From: Rhodococcus jostii NBRC 16295
GTDB taxonomy: Bacteria > Actinomycetota > Actinomycetes > Mycobacteriales > Mycobacteriaceae
Assembly: GCF_001894825.1 (NCBI RefSeq)
Contig: NZ_BCWY01000010.1
Location: 62,001-126,000, forward strand
Length of the DNA: 64,000 nucleotides
Reading direction: 5' to 3'
The notes below the pieces were generated by a model. The model made no database searches. It was not told the DNA's origin and saw only the letters and a list, made by a program, of their open reading frames with translations. Numbering within the stretch: position 1 is the first letter of the stretch; each line of letters opens with the position of its first letter. A program made the position numbers and the translations under genes. Shown piece by piece: positions 1 through 12,000 of the stretch.

Positions 1-3000
1 CCATCGCACGAGGTCGCCGGTGCGGTACATGCGCTCACCCGTGCGTCCGAACGGGTTCGCGACGAATCGATCGGACGTGAGATCGACGCGGCCGAGGTAT
101 CCGCGTGCGAGCTGAGCACCGCCGAGGTAGAGCTCCCCCGGAACACCGACGGGAACCGGGTGCAGCCGGGAATCGAGCACGTAGGCCTGGGTGTTCCATT
201 CCGGCACACCGATCGGCACGTTCGTGGTGTCGGCTTCACCGGTCTTCCAGTACGTCACCGACACTGCGGCCTCGGTGGGCCCGTACAGGTTGTGCAGTCC
301 GGCCGCGGAGAGTTCCCGGAAACGCAGGACGGTCGCGGGCGGCAGCGCTTCGCCGATGACGAACACATGCCGCAGCGAACGGCACGACCCCACGGCGGCG
401 GCAGCGACGAACACGTCGAGCATGGACGGCACGAAATCGGTGACCGTCACCGAACGCTCGTCGATGACCCGAGTCAGATAGGCAGGCTCTCGATGCCCGT
501 CCGGAGTGGCCAGCACCATCGTGGCACCCACCTGCAGGGGCCAGAAGTAACCCCACAACGACACGTCGAACGTGGTTGCGGTCTTCTGCAACCACACATC
601 CCGATCGGTGAGTGTGTACTCCGACTGCATCCAGAGCAGTTGATTCACGATGGCCGCATGCGGTACCGCGACTCCCTTGGGCCTGCCGGTGGAGCCGGAC
701 GTGTAGATGACGTACGCAGGGTGTGCAGGCCGCAACGGTTCGATACGTTCGGCGTCGGTCAACGGCGCCGCGGAGACACCCGAAAGGTCGAGAGTGTCGA
801 GGTCCGACACGGGGATCCCGTTCGGCAGGTCCGGTCGGTCGGCCGAGGTGGTCAGCACGCACACCGGCTGTGCCGACCCGAGCACGTAACTCGTTCGCTC
901 TGCCGGGTGATCGGGATCGACCGGCACGTATGCACCACCGGCCTTGAGTACGGCGTAGATTCCGACGACCAGTTCCAGCGACCGCCGCATCACCACGGCC
1001 ACTCGGGTTTCGGGGGCCACACCCAGTGCGATCAGATGCCGGGCAAGCTGGTTCGCGCGCGCATCGAGGGCTGCGTACGTCAGTACGTCACCGTCGAAAT
1101 CGACGGCAACAGCATCGGGTGTACGCGCCGCCTGCGCCTCGAACGACGTCAGCAGCGTCGACTCCGGCACGTGGTGGTCGGTGGCGTTCCAGTCGTGCAT
1201 CACCCGCGCGTACTCGCCCGGGATGAATCCGGTGACCTCGGCTACCGCGGCGGAGGGCTCTGCGATCAACGCACGGATGACCGAATCGAGCCGCGCCGCA
1301 ATCAGCTTCGCCTCGTCGCTCTCGAAGGTGTCCGGCAGGTAGGCCACCCCGAGCCGCAGGGTGTCGTCGACCTGGGCCATCAGGCTCAATGGGTAGTGGG
1401 TGACACTGTGCACCTCGACCGAGTCCACGCGCATACCGGCGATGTCGGTCTGCGCCTGCAGCGCCGCCTGATCCACGGGGTACGACTCGAAGACGGTGAG
1501 CGTGTCGAACAGCACCCCGACCCCCGCCTCGGCCTGGATTTCCGTCAGGCCGAGATAGTGGTGATCGAGCAAATCGGCCTGCTGCCCCTGCACCCGTGCC
1601 AGCAACCCGGCCACCGACTCGTCGGCGTCGATTCGTACCCGGACGGGGACCGTGTTGATGAAGAGTCCGACCATCGATTCGATCCCGGGGATGTGCGGGG
1701 GGCGGCCCGAGACGGTGGCGCCGAATACGACGTCGTCCCGTCCGGTAAGTCGCCTGAGCAGCAGGGCCCACGCAGTCTGGATCACCGTGTTCGGCGTGAC
1801 GCCGTGCTGTCGGGCGAACGCCAGCAGCTCGGCGGTGTCCGCCTCGGAAAAGTGGATCGGAACTTCCTCCGGGTCCACCGTCACGGTGCCGCCGGTGCGG
1901 GCAGGCGCGAGCAGTGTCGGCTCGTCGAGGCCATCCAACGCGTGCGCCCACGCGGCCCGCGAGGCGGAGGGGTCTCGGCGGGCCAGCCAGTCGAGGTATT
2001 CCCGGTACGGCCGCACCGCCGGGAGCGCGGACTGATCGCCCGCGGTCGCGTAGAGCACCAGCAGGTCCTGGACGATCAGCGGGATGGACCATCCGTCGAG
2101 GAGGATGTGGTGGTTGGTCATCGCCAACTCGTACCGCCCTGCACCCGTGCGCACGAGCAGCAGACGCAGCAGCGGCGCGTCGGACAGGTCGAACGGGGCG
2201 GTCCGGTTCTCTGCGACCAGCGCCTCGAGTTCCCTTTCCCCGGAATCACTCTCACGGCCCGACAGGTCGACCACGGTCAGTGGGACCTCCACCCCGCGGA
2301 GGGGGATCTGCGCCGTGACGTCGCCGTCCTGCACGAACACCACCCGCAGGTTGGAATACCGCTCCAGGAGCGCAGCGGCGGCGGCCCGCATCCGATCCGC
2401 CGACACGTCGCCGAGCATGGTCATCCGCAGCTGAGAATGGTAGACATCGACACTGTGCTCGGCGGCCAACAGCGAATGGAAGTGGAAACCGGCCTGCAGC
2501 GGCGACAGCGCCCACACATCCTCGAGGGTCGGGTACGCCCGCTCCCAGACCTCGATCTGGGACTGGGTGAGCGCCACCGTACCGACGTCCGACGGGGTCA
2601 GTCCCCCACCGGATCCGGCGACGACGTGCTCGATCTGTGAGACGAGCGCCTGCTGCCACAGATCGACGAGTTCGCGAACGTCGTCGGCTGCGAGCAGTTC
2701 ACCGGCGAACCGCACTGAAGCACCGAGTCGCGGTCCGGCATCGGTATCCGTCACTCCGACATTGATCTCGATCACTGCGGAAGCGCTCATCTCCGGATCG
2801 GTGTCACCCGAGAAGACGCGCGACGACGCAAGATCCGGCACCCAGCCGACCTCACGCATCTCCGGGGACAGATCGCCCATCCCGGTCTTTCCGAGGTAAT
2901 TGAAGACGACCTGGGGCGGGTCGAATCTCGCGAGAACGGTGGCCGTCGCCGGATTGAGGTATCGCAGCAGCCCATACCCGACGCCCCGGTCGGGGACCGC

Positions 3001-6000
3001 CAGAAGTTGCTCTTTCACCGCCTTGATCGCGGCGCCGGCCGACGCGCCGCCGACGAGTGCGTCCTGTGTGTCCACCCCGTCCAGGGCGAGTCGAACCGGA
3101 TACACGCTGGTGAACCAGCCGACGGTTCGAGACAGATCCGCGCCCGGCACGACCGACTCCTCGCGGCCGTGACCCTCGAGGGTGACGTATGCAGAGGCGG
3201 CGGGCACCCCGCGCGCACGGCGCCACTCGGTGAGGGCCACCGCGAAGCCGGCAAGCAGCGAATCACCGACCGAGCACCGGAAGGCCTCCGGCACGCGGGC
3301 CAGCAGCGTGCCCGTGATCTCGGTGGACAGCTCGACGTGCAGCTCCTGCGTGGTCGAGGTCCGGTCCCGCACCGGATCGAGAGCCCTGTCGCCGAGGAGC
3401 GGGTCCGGAGCGTCGACAACGCTTCGCCAGTAGTCGAACTGCGCGAGGGCGGACGGCTGACGGGCAGCCTCCGACAACCCGTGCGACCACCGCCGCAACG
3501 ACGTGCCGACCTCCGGCAGGTTCGGAGCGTGACCAGCTGCGACGGCACCTCCCGCCGCAACGAGGTCCGGCACGAGGATCCGCCAGGACACGCCGTCGAC
3601 GACCAGGTGATGAGCAACCACGAGGAGCCGCCCGGGGCGGGTCGCCCCGCGATCCAACCAGACGAACTGCGTGAGCACCGGGGTCTCGAAGTCGAACCGG
3701 TCGGCCGCGGCGGAGAGTTCGCGGTCGATCAGCGCATCGAAGGCTTCGTCGCCGAGGTCGGGATCCACCGGCACCGTCGTGACCAGTCGATCGGCGTCGA
3801 CGGCACCGGCGGGCAACACCGAGTGACGCACGTCGGCACCGTCGCGGAGCAGTCGGGACCGCAGCGCGTCGTGCCTGTCGAGCACCGCCTGCACCGTCGC
3901 GACGATGTCCGATCGCTCGATCCCGGTCGGCAGCGTGAGTAGCACGGACTGCGAATACCGGCCCACCGGACCCGACCGGTCGAGCAGCGATCGGACAACC
4001 GGGGTCAGCTCGACGTTCCCCACGCCGCCACCCGCCAGTTCGGCGAGCGCGAGCGGGTCCACCGACGCGACGATAGCCACTTCGGCGAGCGCGGCAATGC
4101 TCTTGCGCTCGAACACGTCCCGTGGGGTGAATACGATCCCCGCGGCCTTGGCTCGCGACACCAGCTGGATCGACACGATGCTGTCGCCGCCGAGAGCGAA
4201 GAACGAGTCGTTCACCCCCAGGTCGTCGACGCCGAGCGCCTCCCGGAACAAGGCCGCGAGTGTTTCCTCCATCGGAGTACGTGGCTCCACTCGAGCGACC
4301 GCGACGTCACCGACGGCCGGGGCAGGCAACGCCGCGCGATCCAGTTTGCCGCTCGCGTTGAGCGGGAAGGCGTCGAGCGTGACGAACCCGTCCGGAATCA
4401 TGTATTCAGGCAGCCGGCTCTCGGCATACGTCGTCAGTGCCTCTGTGTCGACCGTCGTGCCCGTACGTGTGACGAGATAGGCCACCAATTGTTCGCTCGC
4501 CGCTCCGGAGTACACGGTCACGACCGCCTGGGCAACGGAGTCCGCGGATTCGAGTACCGCCTCGATCTCACCGAGCTCGATCCGCAGTCCGCGCAGCTTC
4601 ACCTGGAAATCGTTGCGGCCGAGGTATTCCAATTCGCCGCGGCTGTTCCAGCGAAGACGGTCACCGGTCCGGTACATCCGAGTGCCTGGCGCGTCGAAGG
4701 GGTTGGCCACGAACCGTTCGGCGGTGAGGTCGGGGCGTCCCGCGTATCCGCGAGACACCTGGGTGCCGGCCAGGTACAACTCGCCGGTCACTCCGGCAGG
4801 ACTGGGGTGGAGCCGCTGGTCCAGCACGTAGGCTCGGGTGTTCCACACCGGTGTACCCACGGTGACGATGCCCGAGTTCGAGGTGTCCACCCATGAGGTG
4901 GTGGAGGCGGGCGCGACCTCCGCGGGACCGTACGCGTTGAGGACGGCAGCGTCGGAGACGGCCGCGAACCGCCGCGCCACAGTGACGGACAGTGCCTCGC
5001 CGCCGACGAACACGGTACGCAGCGACGAGAACCGGGACGGCACGATCACGTCGGTGAAGACGGCGAGCATCGACGGGACGAAATGTATCGCCGTGATCTG
5101 CTCGGTGTCGATCAGTTCCGCGAGGTAGTCGGGATCCTTGTGTCCGTCCGGTTCCGCGATCACGACGCGTGCTCCCACAGCCAGGGGCCACAACAATTCC
5201 CAGAGCGATGCGTCGAACGACTGTGGTGTCTTGACGGCAACCCGATCGGTCTCGTCCAGCGCGCCGAGAGACACCAGGAACCCGAAGTGGCTTCCGAGAC
5301 CGGCGTGCGAGACGGCCACTCCCTTGGGTCGGCCGGTCGAACCCGAGGTGAAGATGACATAGGCGAGGTTGTCGGCCGCGAGAGGCCTCAGCCTGTCGCG
5401 GTCCGTCACCGGGGCATCGTCGAACCGGTCGAGTTCGAGACCGTCCATCGAGAGCACCCGGACTCCGGAGTCTGTCTCGAACTCGCCTCGAACTGCGGTC
5501 AGGACGAGAACCGGGTCGGCTGCCTCGATGACGTGGGCCGCTCGCTCCGCCGGAAGGTCGACGTCGAGTGGCACGTACGCCGCGCCAGTCCGCAGCACGG
5601 CGTGCAGGGCGATCAGAAACTCGATCGACCGGCGGGCCGCAACCGCGACAGTGGTTTCGGTTCCGGCGCCTTCGGCGATGAGTGTGCGGGCCAACCGGTT
5701 GACCCGCGAGTTGAATTCCCGGTACGTCACAGACACGTCGCGGTACACCACCGCCACCGCATCAGGTGTCCGTGCCGCCTGCTCGTCGTAGCGGGCGAGG
5801 TAGGGCCGCTCGCTCACCTCCACGTCCGTGGCGTTCCATTCGCGCAGTACGCGAACGAGTTCCCGTTGATCCAGCACCGGCAGGTCCCCCACCGCCGTGC
5901 CCGGATCGGCCAGCGCCGCCGCCACGATCCGCGCGAAACGGTCCGCGAACGACTCCACCGTGTCACGGTCGAACAGATCGACCGCATACGTGAACGCACC

Positions 6001-9000
6001 GGTGAGACCGGACACGGTGCCGCGCTCGTCTCGGATCTCGGTGAGCGTCACGTTCAGATCGAATTTCGCGATCTCCGGATTCATCTCGACGGCGCTCACC
6101 GTCAGCCTGGGCAGTTCCAGCACTCCCGCTTCGAAGTTCTCGTATGACAGACCCACCTGGAACAGTGGGTGACGGGCTGTGGACCGGGCGGGTTCGAGTA
6201 CCTCCACGAGACGCTCGAACGGCAGATCGGCGTGCGCGAACGCGGCGAGGTCGAAATCCCGCACCTGTGCGAGCACGTCGGCGAATGACAGGTCGCCGGA
6301 AACTCGCGCGCGCAGGGTGAGAGTGTTGACGAACATGCCGACGAGGTCCTGCAGGGAGGGTTCGGCACGGCCGGCGACGGGCGTGCCGACGGTGACGTCC
6401 ACCGCGTTCGACAGCCGTGAGAGCAGAACCGACAGCGCGGCGTGCCACACCATGAACGGCGTGGCAGCGGAGCGGGCCGCGAGGTCGGCGACGGCTTTCG
6501 CCGTGGCGGCGTCGACCGAGAACGGTACCGTCGCACCCGAATTCGTCGGCACGGCCGGGCGGGGCCGATCAGCGGGCAGCTCCAGCAGGTCGGGGATGCC
6601 GTCGAGCGCCGCGGACCAGAATTCGATCTGCTCGGCGGCCTGCGACCGACCGTCGGTCTCGTCGCCGAGAAACTCCGCCTGCCAGTAGCTGTAGTCCGCG
6701 TACTGCACGTCCATCGGCGCCCACGACGGTGCCCGCCCAGCCGTACGCGCCGTGTAGGCGAGCAGGATGTCACGTGCGAGCGGGGCCATCGACGATCCGT
6801 CGGCGGAGATGTGGTGCACCACCACGGCCAGCACGTGTTCGTCGACGGACAGTCGCAGCAATGCCGTGCGCAATGGCACCGCGGACGTGACGTCGAAGCC
6901 CCCGGTGGCGAGCGTCAGGAGTCGTGCCGGCAGCTCGGCCTCGGTAGTCGGCTGCACGTCGAGATCGAGCGACACCTCGTCGGCGCCGACGATCACCTGA
7001 TGCGGGCCGTCCGTCGAGTCCGGATACAGGGTACGCAGGGACTCGTGACGGCCGAGGACGTCGCGGATCGCCGAACGCAGTCCGTCGCCGTCGAGCTTGC
7101 CGGACAGGCGCAGGGCGAACGGCATGTTGTAGGCCGCGGATGCGGTATCGAACTGGTTGAGGAACCACATGCGACGTTGCGCCGGGGACAGCGGAATCCG
7201 TCCGGCACGCGTGGCGGCGACCAGTGGGGCACGTGGTGCCGTCGGCACTGTTCCCTCGATACGCTCGGCGAGCGCTCCGACGGTGGGGGCGTCGAACAGG
7301 TCACGCAGGGCGAGCGGCGCACCCAGCTCGGCCCGAATACGAGAGGTGACCCGGGTGGCGACGAGCGAGTTACCGCCGACGTCGAAGAAGTTGTCCCGGA
7401 CGCCGATACGGTCGAGACCGAGAACCTCGGCGAAGATCTCCGCGAGGTTGGCCTCGACGGACGTGCGCGGGGCCACGTACTCCGTGGCGGAGCCACCGAA
7501 TTCGGGTGCGGGCAGCGCCTTGCGATCGAGCTTTCCACTCGTATTGAGCGGGAATTCGTCGACGACCATCAGCGCTGCCGGAATCATGTACGCCGGCAGG
7601 GACGCCGCCGTGCATTCTCGAAGTCGCGTGACATCGAGGTCGTGTCCCGGCTCGGGCACGACGTACGCGACGAGGTGATCGCCGGTGCCGGGATCGGAAT
7701 GGACCAGCACGGCAGCGCTGGTGACCGACGGGTGTGCCCGCAGGACGAATTCGATCTCGCCGAGCTCGATGCGCTGGCCTCGGAACTTGACCTGGAAGTC
7801 GGTGCGCCCGATGTATTCGAGTGCGCCCGCCGATGTCCATCGCACGAGGTCGCCGGTGCGGTACATACGCAGGCCGGCAGTGAACGGATTGGCCACGAAC
7901 CGGTCCGAGGTGAGATCGACGCGGCCGAGGTATCCCCGGGCCAGCTGCTCGCCCGCCAGATAGAGCTCACCGGCAACGCCGGGGGGAACCGGGTGCAGGC
8001 GCGAGTCGAGAACGTAGACCTGGGTGTTCCACTCGGGCACTCCGATCGGTACCGTGCCGGTGACCGTGGCCGCAGTGTCCCAGTACGTGACCGAGACTGC
8101 CGCCTCGGTGGGCCCGTACAGGTTGTGCAGTCCGGCATCGGACAGTGCCCGGAATCGCGTGACGGTCTCGGGGGGCAGCGCCTCGCCGATCACGAAGACG
8201 TGCCGCAGGGTGGCGCACGAGGTGGTGGGCACGGACGCGACGAAGGCGTCGAGCATCGAAGGCACGAAGTCGGTGACCGTGACACCGTGCTCGTCGATGA
8301 CCCGGGCGAGGTACTCGGGGTCGCGGTGACCGTCCGGGGTCGCCAGCACCATCGTGGCGCCCGTGTGCAGCGGCCAGAAGTAGCCCCACAGCGACACGTC
8401 GAAAGTGGTTGCGGTCTTCTGCAGCAGCACGTCCCGTTCGGTGAGCGCGTACTCCGACTGCATCCACAGGAGCTGATTGACGATCCCGCGGTGCGGCACC
8501 GACACCCCCTTGGGCCGACCGGTGGAGCCCGAGGTGTAGATGACGTATGCGGGATTGTCCGGGCGGAGCGGTGCCAGTCGGTCGGAGTCGGTGACGGGTT
8601 CGCCCGAACAGGAATCCAGCGCGATCCGATCGATCTCGACGAATGACGAACCCGCGGGAAGTGCGCCACGGTCGGCCGAGGTCGTGAGCACGCAGACGGG
8701 CTGTGCGGAATCGAGCACATACCCGATCCGGTCCGTCGGGTGATCGGGATCGACCGGCACGTAGGCACCGCCGGCCTTGACGATCGCGTACATGCCCACC
8801 AGCAGGTCCGGTGAGCGCCGCATCGCCAGCCCGACACGCGATTCGGGTCCCACCCCTCTGTCGATGAGATGGCGCGCCAGACTGTTCGCGCGGCGATCGA
8901 GTTGGGAATACGACAGCGTGACGTCTCCGAACACCACAGCCACCGCATCCGGGGTGCGGGCAACCTGCGCGTCGAACAGTTCGGGCAGACACATCGCAGG

Positions 9001-12000
9001 CACGCGGTGCCCGGTGTCGTTCCACGTGCCGAGAACGCGGTCGCGTTCGGCGGCGTGGAGCAGGGGCAGATCACCAACCGCCTTCGCGGAGGATGCCGCG
9101 ACCGAGCGCAACAGGTTCACGAATCGCTCGGCCATCGACGCGACGGTCGACTCGTCGAACAGATCGGTGGCGTAATCGAAGCCGGCCGCGAGACCACCCG
9201 GCGTACCCGCGTCACCGAACCGTTCGGTGACGGTCAGCTGGAGGTCGAATTTCGCAACATGGACATCGATTTCTGCCGCCGCGACCTCGAGGCCTGGCAG
9301 TTCTACGGAGGTCGGCGCGGTGTTCTGGAACGAGAGCATGACCTGGAACAGCGGATGACGCGCGGCGGACCGGTCGGGGCTGAGCACCTCCACGAGTCGC
9401 TCGAACGGGACGTCGGCGTGGGAGAACGCGGCAACGTCGGCGTCGCGGACCCGGTCGAGAACCTCCTCGAACGTGTCGCCCGGCTCGGCGGTCGCGCGAA
9501 GCACCAGGGTGTTGACGAACATACCCACCAGGGCGTCGAGCGCCTCCTCGCCGCGTCCGGCGACCGGGGTGCCGATGACGATGTCCGTTCCGGCGCCGAG
9601 GCGATGGAACAACACCACGAGGGCTGCGTGGGTGACCATGAACAGCGTGGCGCCGGTGCTCTGTGCCAGATCGACGAGACGCCCGTGGACGTCGGCCGGG
9701 ATCGTGAATTCGACACGACCGCCCCGATGCGACATCTCGGCGGGCCGTGGCCTGTCGGTGGGCAGCTCGAGCATCTGGGACGCACCGGCGAGCACCGACT
9801 GCCAGTGGGCGATCTGCCGCGCGGACACGCTGTCCACGTCGTCTTCCGAACCCAGTAGTGCACGCTGCCAGAGGGTGTAGTCGGCGTACTGCACCGGGAG
9901 GGGCACCCAGGTGGGCGCGTGACCGGCGACGCGCGCCGTGTATGCGACCATCACGTCGGCGGCCAGCGGCGTCATGGACCAGCCGTCGGCGGCGATGTGA
10001 TGAACCACGAGGACGAGGACGTGCCGGTCGGGCGCCTCCCGGAACAGTCCGGCGCGCAGCGGTGTGTCGGCGGTGAGGTCGAACCCGGCACCACCGAGGG
10101 CCGCCACCGCGGCGGTGAGCGACTGGGCGTCGACGTCGAGCGGATCCGTGTCGGCCAGCACGCTCACGGCAGGCATGATCAGCTGGTGGGGTCCGTCAGG
10201 GGTGTCGGGGAACACGGTGCGCAGCGCCTCGTGCCGTTCCTGGACATCGCCGAGCGCCGCTCGCAGAGCTTCCCGCTCGAGAGCGCCGGTGAGCCGCAGG
10301 GCGATCGGCAGGTTGTAGGCGGCCGAGGCCGTGTCGAACTGGTTGAGGAACCACATCCGTTGCTGCGCAACGGAGAGGGGCACGCGGGCGGGGCGTTCCC
10401 GCGCTTCCAGCGCCGGCCGCGAGTCGGCCTGCGGGCCGGCGTTCGACGCCGCGACCGCCAGGTGCGACACCGACGGCGACTGGAACAGGTCCCGGACCCC
10501 GATCCGCACACCGAGGGCGGCATTCACTCGGGACACGACCTGGGTGGCCATCAGCGAGTTGCCGCCGAGTTCGAAGAAACTGGTGTCGGCACTCAGTTCG
10601 GGGAGACCGAGGACGTCGCGGAAGATCCCGAGGAGGATCTCCTCGGTGACCGTTCTCGGGCGCACGATGTCGGCCGAGCGTGCGGCGAATACCGGTGCGG
10701 GCAGGGCGTTACGGTCGAGTTTGCCCGCCGGGGTCAGCGGCAGCGAATCCAACACCATGATCGACGACGGCACCATGTACCCGGGAAGACGCTCCCCGAC
10801 GAACGCCGACAACACCCGGGTCTCGACGACGGCTCCCGGCGCCGGTAGCACATACGAGACCAGGCGACTGCTCCCGCTCCCGTCCTCATAGCCGACCGTG
10901 TGGGCGAACTCCACCACCGGATGCGCGGCCAGCGCGGCGTCGATCTCACCCAATTCGATCCGGAACCCCCGGATCTTCACCTGAAAATCACTGCGGCCCA
11001 GAAACTCCAGAACCGGAGGCCCGTCCGGGACGGTCACCCAGCGGACCACGTCACCCGTGCGGTACATCCGCCCGCCGGTGCCGAACGGGTTCGCCACGAA
11101 CCGCTCCGCCGTCAACCCCGCCCGATGCACATACCCGCGAGCCAAGCTGGAGCCGAGGACATAGAGTTCGCCGCGCACCCCGGCCGGGACCGGACGCAAC
11201 CGGTGGTCGAGGACGACGAGGTCGACACCCACGGTCGGCGACCCGATGGTGACCGGCCGCCCGGGCACCATCGGTCCGGTAGCGGACGACATGATCGTGG
11301 TCTCACTCGGACCGTACGCATTGACCACGAGCCGGCCCGGCGCCCACCGCGCCACCAACTCCGGCGGACACACATCACCCGCCACCACCACTGTTTTCAG
11401 ATGATCGAGACCGCGGTGATCGAGCGACGCCAATGCCGCCGGCGTGCAAAACGCATGCGTCACCCGCTGCTCGGCGATCAGTTCGGCCAACTCGGTGCCA
11501 CCGTAAATCGTGGTCGGCGCCACCACCAGGGTCGCACCCGCACACACCGCCATCACCAACTCGAACACCGACGCATCGAAACTCGGCGACGCGAAATGCA
11601 ACACCCGCGAACCCGACGACACCAGCAGACGGTCCCGCTCGTCCGCCGCCAGATTCACCACACCCCGGTGCGTGACCGCCACACCCTTCGGCCGGCCCGT
11701 CGACCCCGAGGTGTAGATCACATACGCCGGATGATCGACCGACAACGCCCGCGTCCGATCGGCGTCCGTGACCGCATCCGGCGGATACGACGCCGCGGCC
11801 GCCCGAAACTCGTCGTTGTCCACGATGATCCAGTGCGTGCACTCCGGCAACCCATCCCGCAACGCGGCGGTGGTGATGCCGATCGGCGCACCACAATCCT
11901 CCAGCATGAACGCGATGCGGTCAGCCGGATAGCTCGGATCGACCGGAACGAACGCCGCCCCCGCCTTCGCCACCGCCCACACACTCGACACCGACTCCCG

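Noticed and set aside
160-2640. Open frame of 826 codons on the plus strand
   Set aside because: It lies fully antisense to the synthetase, has Arg/Gly/His-rich composition and no domain; it mirrors the minus-strand codon pattern.
6442-8646. Open frame of 734 codons on the plus strand
   Set aside because: Antisense shadow of the third and second synthetase modules; same composition bias.
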